NCBI RefSeq assembly: GCF_018130065.1
Contig: NZ_JAFCME010000006.1
Span: 124,001 to 188,000 of the forward strand
Direction: 5' to 3'
Length of the DNA: 64,000 nucleotides
Origin: Bradyrhizobium sp. AUGA SZCCT0158
GTDB taxonomy: Bacteria; Pseudomonadota; Alphaproteobacteria; Rhizobiales; Xanthobacteraceae
Positions 16,549 through 26,355 of the stretch are shown one piece after another; the first letter of the stretch is position 1, and every line of letters starts with the position of its first letter. The translations under genes and the position numbers were made by a program. The notes beneath the pieces are model-generated. The model ran no database searches. It saw nothing but the letters and a program-made list of their open reading frames with translations, and was not told where the DNA came from.

Positions 16549-17135
16549 TTCAGCAGCTCCGACGCGGTCAGGATCGACTGCGCGATCTCGCCGATTTTCT
16601 TCTTTTCGCGCATCGCGGTCGACCGCATCAGCACGTAGGCCTCGTCTTCCGTGAGGCCCTTTACCTTCATCAGGATCCCCTTGGCGCGGTCGATGACCTT
16701 GCGTTCCTCCAGCGCGGATTTGGTTCGGTCGAGCTCGTCCTGCAGCTTGGAAAAGGCATTGAAGCGCGAGATGCAGAGGTCGAGGATCGGCTTGATCCGC
16801 TCCTTCTTCAGGCCGTCGACGATATAGGCAGAGACGCCGGCATCGACGGAAGCCTGGATCGAGGCGGCGTCGCTCTGGTCGACGAACATCGCGATCGGGC
16901 GGCGCACGGCGCGGCTGACCTGGAACATCGCCTCCAGCACGTCGCGGCTGGGGTTTTCCAGGTCGATCAGGATGACATCCGGGTCTTCCGAATAGATCCG
17001 CGCCAGCAGGCTCTGCATTTCGCTGATATGGACCACGCGGGTAAAGCCCGCCTCCCGCAGCCCCTCTTCGAGAATGGCCGCGCGGATCGGGCTTTCGTCG
17101 ACAATGACGATTTTCGGTGACGACTCAGCGCTCAT
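16545..17135 (-). CDS. nasT: NasT-type response-regulator antiterminator (receiver + ANTAR)
   Basis: 196 residues: a receiver-like N-terminal domain (PKIVIVDESPIRAAILEEGL, DPDVILIDLENPSRD) and a C-terminal ANTAR helix bundle (ALEERKVIDRAKGILMKVKG ... DEAYVLMRSTAM). ANTAR domains bind RNA leader hairpins to relieve termination. It is the first gene of the nasT-nasS-nirA-reductase run and is divergent from rimO. A likely target is the structured leader of nirA. Confidence 0.93.
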   Translation of the reverse strand: MSAESSPKIVIVDESPIRAAILEEGLREAGFTRVVHISEMQSLLARIYSEDPDVILIDLENPSRDVLEAMFQVSRAVRRPIAMFVDQSDAASIQASVDAGVSAYIVDGLKKERIKPILDLCISRFNAFSKLQDELDRTKSALEERKVIDRAKGILMKVKGLTEDEAYVLMRSTAMREKKKIGEIAQSILTASELLK

Positions 17136-17248
17136 CGATCAACTCTTAACCCGGCGGGCCCATCCATAGCACGTCATGGTCCCGCGCAAAGCCTTGTAAT
17201 TGTGGGCAATTGGGACTAGCTCGTGCTGATCAATCAGGCAGATAAGAT

Positions 17249-18574
17249 ATGCAACAGGCCGCAGCGCCCAAGATCAGCTTTGTTTCATTGGGATGCCCCA
17301 AGGCGCTGGTGGATTCCGAGCGCATTATCACGCGGCTGCGGGCCGAAGGCTATGAACTGGCGCGCAAGCATGACGGCGCCGACATCGTTATCGTTAATAC
17401 CTGCGGGTTCCTGGACAGCGCCAAGCAGGAATCGCTCGGCGCCATCGGCGAGGCGATGGCGGAGAACGGCAAGGTCATCGTCACCGGCTGCATGGGTGCG
17501 GAACCCGAGCAGATCGAGGCCGCCTATCCGGGCGTGCTCTCGATCACGGGTCCGCAGCAATATGAGAGCGTGCTGGATGCGGTGCACCGGGCGCTGCCGC
17601 CGGTCCATAATCCGCATCTCGACCTGGTGCCGCCACAGGGCGTCAAGCTGACGCCGCGGCACTACGCCTACCTGAAGATTTCCGAAGGCTGCAACAATCG
17701 CTGTAGTTTCTGCATCATCCCGAAGCTGCGCGGCGACCTGGTGTCGCGCCCGGCGGGTGACGTGCTGCGCGAGGCAGAAAAACTGGTCGCTGCCGGCGTC
17801 AAGGAACTGCTTGTGATCTCGCAGGACACGTCGGCCTACGGCGTCGACATCAAATATGCCGAGAGCCCGTGGCAGGACCGCCAGGTCCGCGCCAAATTCT
17901 TCGATCTCGCAAAAGAACTCGGCGAACTCGGCGCCTGGGTACGGCTGCAGTATGTCTACCCCTACCCGCATGTCGACGAAGTCATCGGCCTGATGACCGA
18001 GGGCAAAGTTTTGCCCTACCTCGACATTCCCTTCCAGCATGCGAGCCCGGACGTGCTCAAGGCGATGAAGCGCCCGGCGGCGCAGGAAAAGACGCTGGCG
18101 CGGATTAAGAAATGGCGCGAGCAATGTCCGGACCTGACGCTGCGCTCGACCTTCATCGTCGGCTTCCCCGGCGAGACCGACTCCGACTTTGCCTATTTGC
18201 TCGACTGGCTCGAGGAAGCCGAGATCGATCGCCTCGGCTGTTTCAAATATGAACCGGTCGCCGGCGCGAGCTCGAATGCGATCGGCAGTCCCGTGCCTGA
18301 CGAGATCAAGCAGGAGCGCTGGAACGCGCTGATGGCGCGGCAGCAAAAGATTTCGGCGCGGCGGCTGAAGCGCAAGGTCGGCACGCGGCAACAGATCATC
18401 ATCGACGAAGTCGGCCCGACCGTCTCGAAAGGCCGCTCCAAGGCCGACGCGCCCGAAATCGACGGCGCGGTTTATGTTTCCAGCCGACGGCCGTTGCGAG
18501 TCGGCGAAATCGTCACCGCCAAGATCGAGCGTGCGGATCAATACGATCTGCACGGCAGTGTCGCGGGGTTCTGA
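17249..18574 (+). CDS. rimO: Ribosomal protein S12 methylthiotransferase RimO
   Basis: 441 residues. Radical-SAM enzyme that methylthiolates the conserved Asp of ribosomal protein S12. N-terminal MTTase cluster cysteines Cys16, Cys52 and Cys81 (SLGCPK, VNTCGF, TGCMG); radical-SAM cluster Cys148/152/155 in [14 protein letters not shown]-terminal TRAM domain from about residue 370 ([20 protein letters not shown]). RimO and not MiaB, judging by [12 protein letters not shown] and PGETDSDF. Housekeeping gene, monocistronic here. Confidence 0.96.
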   Translation: MQQAAAPKISFVSLGCPKALVDSERIITRLRAEGYELARKHDGADIVIVNTCGFLDSAKQESLGAIGEAMAENGKVIVTGCMGAEPEQIEAAYPGVLSITGPQQYESVLDAVHRALPPVHNPHLDLVPPQGVKLTPRHYAYLKISEGCNNRCSFCIIPKLRGDLVSRPAGDVLREAEKLVAAGVKELLVISQDTSAYGVDIKYAESPWQDRQVRAKFFDLAKELGELGAWVRLQYVYPYPHVDEVIGLMTEGKVLPYLDIPFQHASPDVLKAMKRPAAQEKTLARIKKWREQCPDLTLRSTFIVGFPGETDSDFAYLLDWLEEAEIDRLGCFKYEPVAGASSNAIGSPVPDEIKQERWNALMARQQKISARRLKRKVGTRQQIIIDEVGPTVSKGRSKADAPEIDGAVYVSSRRPLRVGEIVTAKIERADQYDLHGSVAGF

Positions 18575-18583
18575 CCCTTCTGC

Positions 18584-19454
18584 TCAAGTCGACAGCCAGG
18601 CCGGCACCCATCGTTCGGGCCGGGGTGCGCGGACAAGGTCGGCTCGCGCCTCGGCAATTGCGACGGGAACGTCATTGATCGCCGGACGCGTCTCATAGTC
18701 GAACCGCGGCAGGATGCGGCCATCGGCCCCCATCGAAAACGACATCGAATACCAAAGGCCGAGATCCGGTTTCGCCCGCCACATGCCGTCGCGCAGACCG
18801 CGCAGCAACGGTTCAATCGCGATGGCTTCTTCGATCGGCTGGCGGCCGCGATCCAGCACGCGCACCTGATATTGCTGGCCCGCCATCGTGACCTCGAAAA
18901 TCGTGCGATCCCACGGCGTCTTGCCAGGTGGCCGGCGCGCAACCAGCTGATCCGCTAGCTTCGTCATCGCCGGATGCGTTTCCCAAAACGCCTCGCGATC
19001 CCTGCACCATTTCTCCAGCCATTGGCCGAAGTCCGGCAGCCCGGTCGGCGGCTCCGTCAAACTCCGGAGGTTCTTGACGCGCAGACGCTTGGCCAACCAA
19101 TCGGCGAGTTCGTCCGTCTCATCCTCGGCATCTTCGTGCGGGGTATTGGCCTTCGGAGCCCAGCACCACGATCGGCGCATTCGCAGCGCTGGTGCCGGCC
19201 CCGTACCAGGCGCCGACGACCGAGCCTTCCGGCAACCGCGCAAACAGCGCGAACTGGTCGCGCAGCGGGCTGCCGTCGACGATCGGCGCATTATCGGAAA
19301 AGTCCCCGACAAGTTCGTAGCAGCCGACAATGCCCCAATCACGCCCCTTGAGCCAGCCCGCGAAATCAATCAGCAATTGCGGGACCTCGATGCCGGGCGG
19401 AAATGCCCGGCGGATGCTGTCGATGTCGATGGGATAGGAATAGTCGTCGGACAC
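18584..19454 (-). pseudogene. SMI1/KNR4 (SUKH)-like protein, reading frame broken near 19140
   Basis: Two overlapping minus-strand frames make one protein. Frame 1 (19454 to about 19140) starts MSDDYSYPIDIDSIRRAFPP and contains a SUKH-like core, DWGIVGCYELVGDFSDNAP and APIVVLGSEGQY. Frame 2 continues as NTPHEDAEDETDELADWLAK to the stop at 18584 and adds a second domain (PWDRTIFEVTMAGQQYQVRV; LGLWYSMSFSMGADGRILP) resembling immunity-type folds. Joining them needs a shift of one base, or the break may be a short internal deletion. SUKH proteins often act as immunity proteins against toxins. Family assignment is tentative; the frame break is directly visible. Confidence 0.6.
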
Positions 19455-19596
19455 TGGGATGACCTCGCGCGGTTGATGGGCGTGCCTTGGTCGGCTGCAT
19501 CATAGAGCCGGTTCAATTGCGAAGCCTGGAATGTGAACCAAGCCGGACCTTCCAGTCACAAAGGGAGACAATTTTCGGATTGGCAGCGCGAGATCG

Positions 19597-20871
19597 ATGA
19601 TGGCGAGCTTTAACAAGACAGAGATTGGCTTTGGCGCCGTAAAGGCCATGGTGTGTCTGGCGGCCTTGCTCACGGCTATGCCGGCTTTCGCGAAGCCATC
19701 GTCTCCCGCGGCGAAGGCCCGAGCCTCGTGCTTCAACGGTGGTAAGGGCACTCCTGACCAGATCATCGCCGGCTGCACCGGCGTGATCGCGGCGAAGGGT
19801 ACGAAGCCAAAGGACCTTGCTGGTGCCTACCTCAATCGTGGCGCCAACTACCTTGCCAAGAACGACATCGACCGCGCCATCGCCGATTTCAGCGAACTGA
19901 TCCGGCGCAATCCGAAGCTCGGCGGCGCCTACACCAACCGTGGCGAAGCCTGGCGCCGCAAGGGCGAGGTCGTCAAGGCCATTGCCGATCTCGACCGCGC
20001 CGTCACACTCAATCCGCTCGATTCATTCGCGTGGTTCAACCGTGGGATTACCTATAGCGACAAGGGAGAGCCCGAAAAGGCGATCGCCAACTATGATCTG
20101 GCGATCCGGATAAAATCGGACGACGCCTGGTACTACAATAATCGCGGCAACTCCCATGGCGACATCAACCAGAACGACCGCGCGATGGCCGACTATGATC
20201 ACGCGATCAAGCTCGACCCGAAATTCGCGCTCGCCTATTTCAACCGCGGCACCTTCTATCGCAAGAGCGGCGACGAAGCCCGCGCGCTAGCCGACCTGAA
20301 CACCTCGATCCGGCTCGATCCCAACTACGCCGCCGCCTACGGCAACCGGGCGCGTCTGTTCAGGGACAAGGGCGACATCGAACGCGCGCTGGCTGATTTC
20401 GATCAATCGCTGCGGCTGGCGCCGAGCGAATATCGCGACGCCTATGCCCGCGGCAACGTTCATTTCGACCGTCGCGATTACTCGCGGGCCCTGTCCGACT
20501 ACGACCAGGCGCTCAAGTGGAATTCGAGATACGCCTCCGCGCTCAATGCGCGCTGCCTGACACGGGCCATTGTCGGCCGGCCGCAGGAAGGGCTTGCGGA
20601 CTGCGAAGAGTCGCTCAAGCACAGGCCCGGCGATGCGCATACGCTCGACAGCCGCGCCTTCTGCCATCTCAAGCTTGGCCAACTCGATGCGGCGATCGAG
20701 GGTTTCACCGTTGCGCTCGACGTCAATCCGAGGCTGGCGAACTCACTGTACGGCCGCGGCATCGCCAAGCGGAAAAAGGGCGATGAGGCCGGTGCAGAGA
20801 TCGACATGGCCGCTGCCAGGGCGATCAATGCCGATATTTCAGATGAATTCCGCAGCTATGGGATCGAATGA
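19597..20871 (+). CDS. Exported tetratricopeptide-repeat protein
   Basis: 424 residues with a signal peptide (AMVCLAALLTAMPAFAK) and about ten tandem TPR units from residue 75 on, such as AYLNRGANYLAKNDIDRAIA, AWFNRGITYSDKGEPEKAIA and AYGNRARLFRDKGDIERALA. TPR arrays are protein-binding scaffolds, here probably periplasmic. Two consecutive ATGs (19597, 19600) are possible starts. It is divergent from the broken SUKH-like gene. A hairpin terminator at 21046 follows after about 175 bp. Partner unknown. Confidence 0.85.
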   Translation: MMASFNKTEIGFGAVKAMVCLAALLTAMPAFAKPSSPAAKARASCFNGGKGTPDQIIAGCTGVIAAKGTKPKDLAGAYLNRGANYLAKNDIDRAIADFSELIRRNPKLGGAYTNRGEAWRRKGEVVKAIADLDRAVTLNPLDSFAWFNRGITYSDKGEPEKAIANYDLAIRIKSDDAWYYNNRGNSHGDINQNDRAMADYDHAIKLDPKFALAYFNRGTFYRKSGDEARALADLNTSIRLDPNYAAAYGNRARLFRDKGDIERALADFDQSLRLAPSEYRDAYARGNVHFDRRDYSRALSDYDQALKWNSRYASALNARCLTRAIVGRPQEGLADCEESLKHRPGDAHTLDSRAFCHLKLGQLDAAIEGFTVALDVNPRLANSLYGRGIAKRKKGDEAGAEIDMAAARAINADISDEFRSYGIE

Positions 20872-21045
20872 TGATGCCCCTCCCCGCTTGACACGGCCGG
20901 CCATTCGGCTGTATGGGGCTGCGCCATGACATTGAACCGGACCAACCGCCGCGCAGCTTTCCGTCGTCGCTCTTGCGACGCTGATGGGCTGCGCCATGTC
21001 CGACGACACCGCTGATCAACTAAGTTCAGCAACGTTTTCGAGAAG

Positions 21046-21072
21046 GCCGCACCCGAAAAGTGCGGCTTTCTT
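21046..21072 (+). terminator. Intrinsic terminator
   Basis: gccgcac (21046-21052), loop ccgaaaa, gtgcggc (21060-21066), then tttctt. A perfect 7-bp GC-rich stem followed by a T-rich tract, 45 bp before the aminotransferase start, so it isolates that gene from upstream transcription. Confidence 0.75.
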
Positions 21073-21117
21073 GCGTTTCGGCCTGCCCTTTCCCCAAAAC
21101 CCAACGAGGAGTTCGAC

Positions 21118-22314
21118 ATGACCAACGCTGCCCAACCGTTCGATGCCCTGATGAACATCACCGCACGGCCGTCCACCGTCTTCGTCAAGGGCGAAGGCGC
21201 CTATCTGTGGGACGACAGCGGCAAGCGCTATCTCGATTTCATGCAAGGCTGGGCGGTCAATTGCCTCGGCCATTCGCCGGCCATCATCGCCGACGCGATT
21301 GCCGCGCAGGCAAGACTGCTGCTGACGCCGAGCCCAGCGTTCTTCAACGAGCCCAGCCTCAAGCTCGCCAATGCGCTGGTCGCCAGCAGCTGCTTCGACC
21401 AGGTGTTCTTTGCCAATTCGGGGGCGGAAGCCAACGAGGGCGCCATCAAGCTCGCGCGTAAATTTGGCACGCTGTACAAGGGCGGTGCGCATGAGATCAT
21501 CACCTTTGCCGGCGGCTTCCACGGCCGCACGCTCGCCACCATGTCGGCGTCGGGCAAGAAGGCGTTCGAGCCGCTGTTCGAGCCCAAGGTCGCCGGATTT
21601 CCCAAGGCGCAGCTCAACGATCTCGATTCCGTCAAGCGGCTGATCTCGGGCAGGACCGTTGCCGTCATGCTGGAGCCGATCCAGGGCGAAGCCGGCGTCT
21701 GGCCGGCGACCGATCAATTCCTCAGGGAGTTGCGGGCGCTGACCCAGGAGCGCGGGCTGCTGCTGATCGTCGACGAGATCCAGACTGGCATGGGCCGGTC
21801 AGGAAAACTGTTCCACTACGAGCATGCCGGGATCGAGCCTGACATCATGACGCTCGGCAAGGGCATCGGCGGCGGTGTGCCGCTCGCTGCATTGCTGGCG
21901 ACCGAATATGCATCCTGTTTCGAGCATGGCGACCAGGGCGGCACCTTCAACGGCAACCCCCTGATGTGCGCCGCCGGCCTTGCGGTGCTTGAACACGTCG
22001 CAACGCCGGGCTTCCTAAAGTCGGTGGCGGACACTGGTCTGTTTCTGGAAAGCGAATTGCAGAAACTGTCGGCGCGCCACGGTCTCGGCAACGTGCGCGG
22101 CCGGGGACTGCTGCTGGCGCTCGACCTCAAACTGCCGATCGGCGCCGCGATCGTCGCGCAGGCATTTGCGGATGGCGTGCTGCTCAACTCGCCGCAGCCG
22201 GACGCGCTGCGGTTCATGCCGGCGCTCAACGTCACGCGCGAGGAAATCTCGATGATGATCGATTGCCTGGATACGGTGCTGACCCAGATGGGAGCGGCGC
22301 GGATGGTGGCGTAG
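21118..22314 (+). CDS. argD: Acetylornithine aminotransferase-like class III PLP enzyme
   Basis: 398 residues. PLP-dependent transamination, most likely N-acetylornithine with 2-oxoglutarate in arginine synthesis. Conserved features: [19 protein letters not shown] (PLP phosphate site), [20 protein letters not shown] (cofactor Asp) and the Schiff-base lysine in [15 protein letters not shown]. The ATG is preceded by cgaggag. No ornithine carbamoyltransferase gene follows, unlike the common argD-argF arrangement, so a second argD elsewhere is possible and this copy may act on another omega-amino acid. Confidence 0.85.
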   Translation: MTNAAQPFDALMNITARPSTVFVKGEGAYLWDDSGKRYLDFMQGWAVNCLGHSPAIIADAIAAQARLLLTPSPAFFNEPSLKLANALVASSCFDQVFFANSGAEANEGAIKLARKFGTLYKGGAHEIITFAGGFHGRTLATMSASGKKAFEPLFEPKVAGFPKAQLNDLDSVKRLISGRTVAVMLEPIQGEAGVWPATDQFLRELRALTQERGLLLIVDEIQTGMGRSGKLFHYEHAGIEPDIMTLGKGIGGGVPLAALLATEYASCFEHGDQGGTFNGNPLMCAAGLAVLEHVATPGFLKSVADTGLFLESELQKLSARHGLGNVRGRGLLLALDLKLPIGAAIVAQAFADGVLLNSPQPDALRFMPALNVTREEISMMIDCLDTVLTQMGAARMVA

Positions 22315-22319
22315 CTATC

Positions 22320-22462
22320 GTCGTCCCGGCCTTGAGCCGGGACCCATACGCCGCAGCCGTAGTAAGTGCAGGCAGTCTCTGCCGGCTTTTTTCTATCGAT
22401 AGATCACGCGGTATGGGTCCCCCGATGTGCAATTGCACATCTGAGCTCAAGGCCGGGACGAC
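22320..22462. repeat. REP-like palindromic pair
   Basis: Arms gtcgtcccggccttgagc (22320-22337) and its exact reverse complement (22445-22462) enclose a second pair, gggacccatac and gtatgggtccc. This fills the gap between two convergent genes. The motif is one of the abundant intergenic palindromes of Bradyrhizobium and Rhodopseudomonas-type genomes. Confidence 0.8.
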
Positions 22463-22467
22463 ACCTA

Positions 22468-23442
22468 TCACGGCCGCAAAATAATCGCACCCGTCGTCGC
22501 CCTGCCCTCCAGGTCGGTGTGCGCCTTCGCCACGTCCTTCAGCGCATAAGCGTGGTTGATCGGAACGTGCAGTTTGCCGTTGATGACGGCGGCGAACAAC
22601 GTGTCGGCGCCCTCCAGCAGGTCGCGGCGGGTGCTGACGTAATCGTTGAGTTTTGGTCGCGTCGCAAACAGCGAACCGTGGTTGTTGAGCTCGGCGAGCG
22701 CGAACGGAGGCACCGGGCCCGACGCATTGCCGAAGCTGACGAACAGGCCGCGCGGTCGCAGGCACGACAGCGAGCCCGGAAATGTGGTCTTGCCGACGCC
22801 GTCATAGACGACGTCGCACAGTCCGTTGCGGCTGATCTGCTTGACCCGTGCGACAAAGTCCTCCTCGTTGTAGAGGATGACGTGGTCGCAGCCATTGGCA
22901 AGCGCGAGGTCGGCTTTCGCCTTGGTGCCGACGGTGCCGATCACATGCGCACCGAGCGCCTTCGCCCATTGGCAGGCCAACAGGCCGATGCCGCCGGCGG
23001 CCGCGTGGATCAGCACGCGATGGCCGGGCTCGACCTTGAAGGTCTTGTGCAGGAGGTACCAGACCGTCAGGCCCTTGAGCATCAGCACCGCGCCCTGCTC
23101 GTAGGTGATGTGGTCCGGCAGCTTGACCAGCTTGTCCGCCGGGATCACGCGTTCAGAGGCGTAGCCGCCGAGATTGAAATAATAGGCGACGCGGTCGCCG
23201 GGATGGAAGTTGGTGACACCAGGACCGACCGCTACCACTTCGCCCGCGGCCTCATTGCCGGGGATGAATGGCAGCCCCGCCGCCTTGTAGAGACCGGTGC
23301 GGAAATACACGTCGATGAAGTTCAGGCCGACGGCGTGCTGGCGCATGCGGACCTCGCCCGGTCCCGGCGCCGGCACGTCGACGCTCTCATACACCAGGGC
23401 TTCCGGACCCCCTACCTTGTGCACGCGCACGGCCTTGACCAT
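22468..23442 (-). CDS. Quinone oxidoreductase (QOR family of MDR enzymes)
   Basis: 324 residues, NADPH-dependent zinc-free medium-chain reductase. Typical segments: GNEAAGEVVAVGPGVTNFHP, LMLKGLTVWYLLHKTF and the nucleotide site VLIHAAAGGIGLLACQWAKA. The ATG at 23442 follows gggagaaaaggtg and begins VKAVRVHKVGGPEAL; a longer frame upstream lacks similarity. Probably a detoxifying quinone/enone reductase; physiological substrate unknown. Confidence 0.92.
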   Translation of the reverse strand: MVKAVRVHKVGGPEALVYESVDVPAPGPGEVRMRQHAVGLNFIDVYFRTGLYKAAGLPFIPGNEAAGEVVAVGPGVTNFHPGDRVAYYFNLGGYASERVIPADKLVKLPDHITYEQGAVLMLKGLTVWYLLHKTFKVEPGHRVLIHAAAGGIGLLACQWAKALGAHVIGTVGTKAKADLALANGCDHVILYNEEDFVARVKQISRNGLCDVVYDGVGKTTFPGSLSCLRPRGLFVSFGNASGPVPPFALAELNNHGSLFATRPKLNDYVSTRRDLLEGADTLFAAVINGKLHVPINHAYALKDVAKAHTDLEGRATTGAIILRP

Positions 23443-23530
23443 CACCTTTTCTCCCTCGGTATCGGCTTCAAGCGCCCCGGCTCGTGGCGGAGCGAAAGCC
23501 ATCAAGGCCGTAATGTCAACTCGCGGGGGC

Positions 23531-24265
23531 CTAAACCCGTTGTTTGACGACTTTTTTGCGATTGCGCCGGGCCAGCACGTTGAACAATTCGACCGCGACC
23601 GCGAACACGATGGCGAAATAGATGTAGCCGCGCGGGATGTGGAATTTGAATCCGTCCGCCACCAGCGCCACGCCGATCAGCACCAGGAACGCCAGCGCCA
23701 GCATCTTGGTGGTCGGGTGATCGGCCACGAACTTCGAAACCGGGCCCGACGAGACGTACATGATGAAGCAGGCGATCACGACGGCGGCGACCATGATCTC
23801 GATATCCTCGGCCATGCCGATCGCGGTGATGATCGAATCCAGCGAGAACACCATGTCGACGACGATGATCTGCATGATCACCCAGAAAAATACGCTCGCG
23901 TTCGGCTTGGCCTCGGGCTCGGCCTCGCGCGCCTCCACTTCGGCGTGAATTTCATGCGTCGCCTTCGCGATCAGGAACATGCCGCCGCCGATCAGGATGA
24001 TGTCGCGCCAGGACAGCGTCACGCTTTTCACGGTCAGCACAGGTTCCGTCAGGCCGATCAGCCACACCAGCACGCTGAGCAACATGATGCGGAACACCAG
24101 CGCCAGCAGCAAGCCGATCTGGCGCGCGCGATTGGCCTGCTCCGGCGGAAGCCTCGAGACGATCACCGACAGGAAGATGACGTTGTCGATTCCGAGGACG
24201 ATTTCGAGCGTGGTCAACGTCAGCAACGCCACCCACGCTTCCGGGCTGGTCAGTAATTCCATCAT
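23531..24265 (-). CDS. TerC-family integral membrane protein
   Basis: 244 residues with about seven hydrophobic helices. The family motifs LEIVLGIDNVIFLSVIVSRL and FSLDSIITAIGMA carry the membrane-embedded Asp residues of TerC/Alx proteins, which are linked to metal (manganese) export or metalation of secreted enzymes. ATGATG at 24265/24262 overlaps the stop of pcs, so the two are translationally coupled; either ATG may be used. The frame reads far upstream through pcs but that part is a shadow. Confidence 0.92.
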   Translation of the reverse strand: MMELLTSPEAWVALLTLTTLEIVLGIDNVIFLSVIVSRLPPEQANRARQIGLLLALVFRIMLLSVLVWLIGLTEPVLTVKSVTLSWRDIILIGGGMFLIAKATHEIHAEVEAREAEPEAKPNASVFFWVIMQIIVVDMVFSLDSIITAIGMAEDIEIMVAAVVIACFIMYVSSGPVSKFVADHPTTKMLALAFLVLIGVALVADGFKFHIPRGYIYFAIVFAVAVELFNVLARRNRKKVVKQRV

Positions 24266-25035
24266 GCCTTGAACGATTTCAGTTTGCGGATCACGGCATC
24301 GCTGCCGGCGACGTAGATGGCGATTGCGCAGAGGCCGACCGTGATGGGAATGCCCACGGCGAAGTCGCAGGCAAGGGTGTAGGCCGCAAGCACGGCCCAT
24401 GCGGCCAGCAACCACAAGGTCAGCCAGCGCAGGCGCACGACGCGGATCGGATGCAGCACGTGGAACGGCGCGAAGGTCAGCGCGATCAGGACCGCTACGC
24501 CAAGAGTGGCAAGCACCGGCGATGGATGCAGCAGAAACAGATAGAACGCCGCGACGTTCCACACCGCCGGAAAGCCGCGGAAATGGTTGTCGGCCGCCTT
24601 CATGCGGCGGTCGGCAAAATAGAGCGCGCTGGAGGTCATGATGCCGATGCCGAGCAGCGGCGCCGCCAGCGGCAACAGCAAGCCGCTCGCGGTGATGGCG
24701 TAGGCCGGAACGAACACGTAAGTGACGAAATCGACAACGAGGTCGAGCACCTCCCCGGACCAGTTCGGCTGCAGCCGCACCACGTCGAATTTGCGCGCGA
24801 GCGGACCGTCGATGGCGTCGATGATGAGCGCGACGCCAAGCCAGCCGAACATGGCGGCCCAGTGCTCGCGTACGGCTTCCAGCATCGCAATCAGGCCGAT
24901 GCCCGCTCCAAGCGCCGTGAAGACGTGGACGCCGAATGCGGCCGTCCGCATCCGCGTCGTCGCGGGAGGTGCTTTTGGTTCTTGTGTCTGGTCCATTGCT
25001 CCGGCAGTGCTTACAGGAATCGCCCCGTTTTGCAT
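24262..25035 (-). CDS. pcs: Phosphatidylcholine synthase
   Basis: 257 residues, or 244 if ATG 24996 (MDQTQEP) is used. Condenses choline with CDP-diacylglycerol to make phosphatidylcholine in one step, a rhizobial pathway. The CDP-alcohol phosphotransferase motif is visible in IDGPLARKFDV ... GEVLDLVVDFVTY (D-G-x2-A-R ... G-x3-D-x3-D), and the long spacing is the Pcs form. About eight hydrophobic segments place it in the inner membrane. Couples to terC by overlap, a linkage without an obvious functional reason. Confidence 0.9.
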   Translation of the reverse strand: MQNGAIPVSTAGAMDQTQEPKAPPATTRMRTAAFGVHVFTALGAGIGLIAMLEAVREHWAAMFGWLGVALIIDAIDGPLARKFDVVRLQPNWSGEVLDLVVDFVTYVFVPAYAITASGLLLPLAAPLLGIGIMTSSALYFADRRMKAADNHFRGFPAVWNVAAFYLFLLHPSPVLATLGVAVLIALTFAPFHVLHPIRVVRLRWLTLWLLAAWAVLAAYTLACDFAVGIPITVGLCAIAIYVAGSDAVIRKLKSFKA

Positions 25036-25130
25036 ATCGGCGCTTGCGGCCTTCCGCCGCGCGAAGCGGCGGAAGCATTTAAGAAGGTCAATGACTTGAA
25101 AATGCCGCCGCGAATGTCAATTGTTCCAAT

Positions 25131-26321
25131 ATGAACGATGCATCGCCAATTTATGACGCCGTTGTGATCGGCGGCGGACCGGCGGGACTGACCGCCGCCA
25201 TCGCGCTGGCTGAGACCGGTGCCAGGACCGCCTTGCTCGCCCGCCGCGCACCCTATGCCGACAACCGCACCACAGCGCTGCTGGGCGCCTCCACCGATCT
25301 GCTCGAACGTCTGGATGTCTGGCGCCGCTGCCGGGATCAGGCCGCAGCCTTGCGGACCATGCGGCTCGTCGACGACACCGGCCGCCTGATCCGGGCGCCG
25401 GAAGTGCGGTTTTCGTCGCAGGAAATCGGCCTCGACCAATTCGGCTACAATATCGACAACCGGACGCTGATGGCTGCCCTGGAAGAGCGCGCCGCCGAAC
25501 TGTCCGGCCTGACGCGATTTGACGATGAGGCCGCAGCGGTCGATCCGCAGGATGCGATGGCTGCCATCCATACCCGTGCGGGCGGCTCGCTGTCGGCGCG
25601 GCTGGTGATCGGCGCCGACGGGCGGCAGTCCCTGTCGCGCGAGGCCGCCGGCATCGACGTCAAGCGCCGCGACCTGCACCAGTCGGCATTGACCTTCAAC
25701 ATCAGCCATTCAAGGCCGCACAAGAATATCTCCACCGAGTTTCATACCCCGCACGGGCCGTGCGTGTTCGTGCCCCTGCCCGGCAACCGCAGCAGCGTGG
25801 TGTGGGTTTCCGCCGCAAGGGAAGCTGAGCGGCTGAAGGCGCTCGGCGACGACGAACTGTCCGACGCCGCGGAAAAGCAATCGCACTTCATTCTCGGCAG
25901 CGTCCGGATCGAGCCTGGACGCAATCTGTTTCCGCTCTCGATCGAAAGTCCAAAGCAGTTCGCCAACCATCGCGTGGCGCTGGTCGGCGAGTCCGCCCAC
26001 GTGTTGCCGCCGATCGGCGCACAGGGTCTCAACATGGGATTGCGCGATGCCGCCGACATCGCCGATATCGCAGGCCACGCGATCTCGATCGGCGAGGATC
26101 CGGGCGCGCCGCAAGTGCTGGCGCGCTATCAATCCGCCCGCCGTTCCGATGTTGCCAGCCGGATGTTTGCCATCGACCTCGCCAACCGCTCGCTGCTCAG
26201 CGATTTCCTCCCCGTGCAGTCGCTGCGCGCGTTGGGGCTGCACCTGATCGGCTCGTTCGGTCCGCTGCGGCGGCTCGCCATGCGCGAGGGCCTCGCGCCG
26301 ACATGGAAGCGCGTGGGCTAG
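25131..26321 (+). CDS. UbiH/UbiF-family FAD-dependent hydroxylase
   Basis: 396 residues. Class A flavin monooxygenase of the ubiquinone pathway group. Motifs: GXGXXG dinucleotide site DAVVIGGGPAGLTAAIALAE, the DG motif VIGADGRQSLSR and the second FAD motif VALVGESAHVLPPIGAQGLN (the GD motif reads GE here). Divergent from pcs with about 95 bp between. It probably hydroxylates a ring position of a polyprenylphenol intermediate, but which carbon cannot be decided. Confidence 0.9.
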   Translation: MNDASPIYDAVVIGGGPAGLTAAIALAETGARTALLARRAPYADNRTTALLGASTDLLERLDVWRRCRDQAAALRTMRLVDDTGRLIRAPEVRFSSQEIGLDQFGYNIDNRTLMAALEERAAELSGLTRFDDEAAAVDPQDAMAAIHTRAGGSLSARLVIGADGRQSLSREAAGIDVKRRDLHQSALTFNISHSRPHKNISTEFHTPHGPCVFVPLPGNRSSVVWVSAAREAERLKALGDDELSDAAEKQSHFILGSVRIEPGRNLFPLSIESPKQFANHRVALVGESAHVLPPIGAQGLNMGLRDAADIADIAGHAISIGEDPGAPQVLARYQSARRSDVASRMFAIDLANRSLLSDFLPVQSLRALGLHLIGSFGPLRRLAMREGLAPTWKRVG

Positions 26322-26355
26322 GGCGTGAACCCGACTGTAGGCGCCCTGACGATCT

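Noticed and set aside
20926..21020. A possible tiny lipoprotein with a lipobox-like LATLMGCA between the TPR gene and argD, preceded by a ttgaca element.
   Set aside because: The start codon and the lipobox are in different frames, and the lipobox frame reads on through the terminator into argD. At most a decayed remnant; not supportable as a gene.
23531..25078. A single 515-residue frame covering terC and the pcs region.
   Set aside because: Only the last 244 codons are TerC; the upstream part is an out-of-frame reading of pcs, which has its own convincing protein on the same strand.
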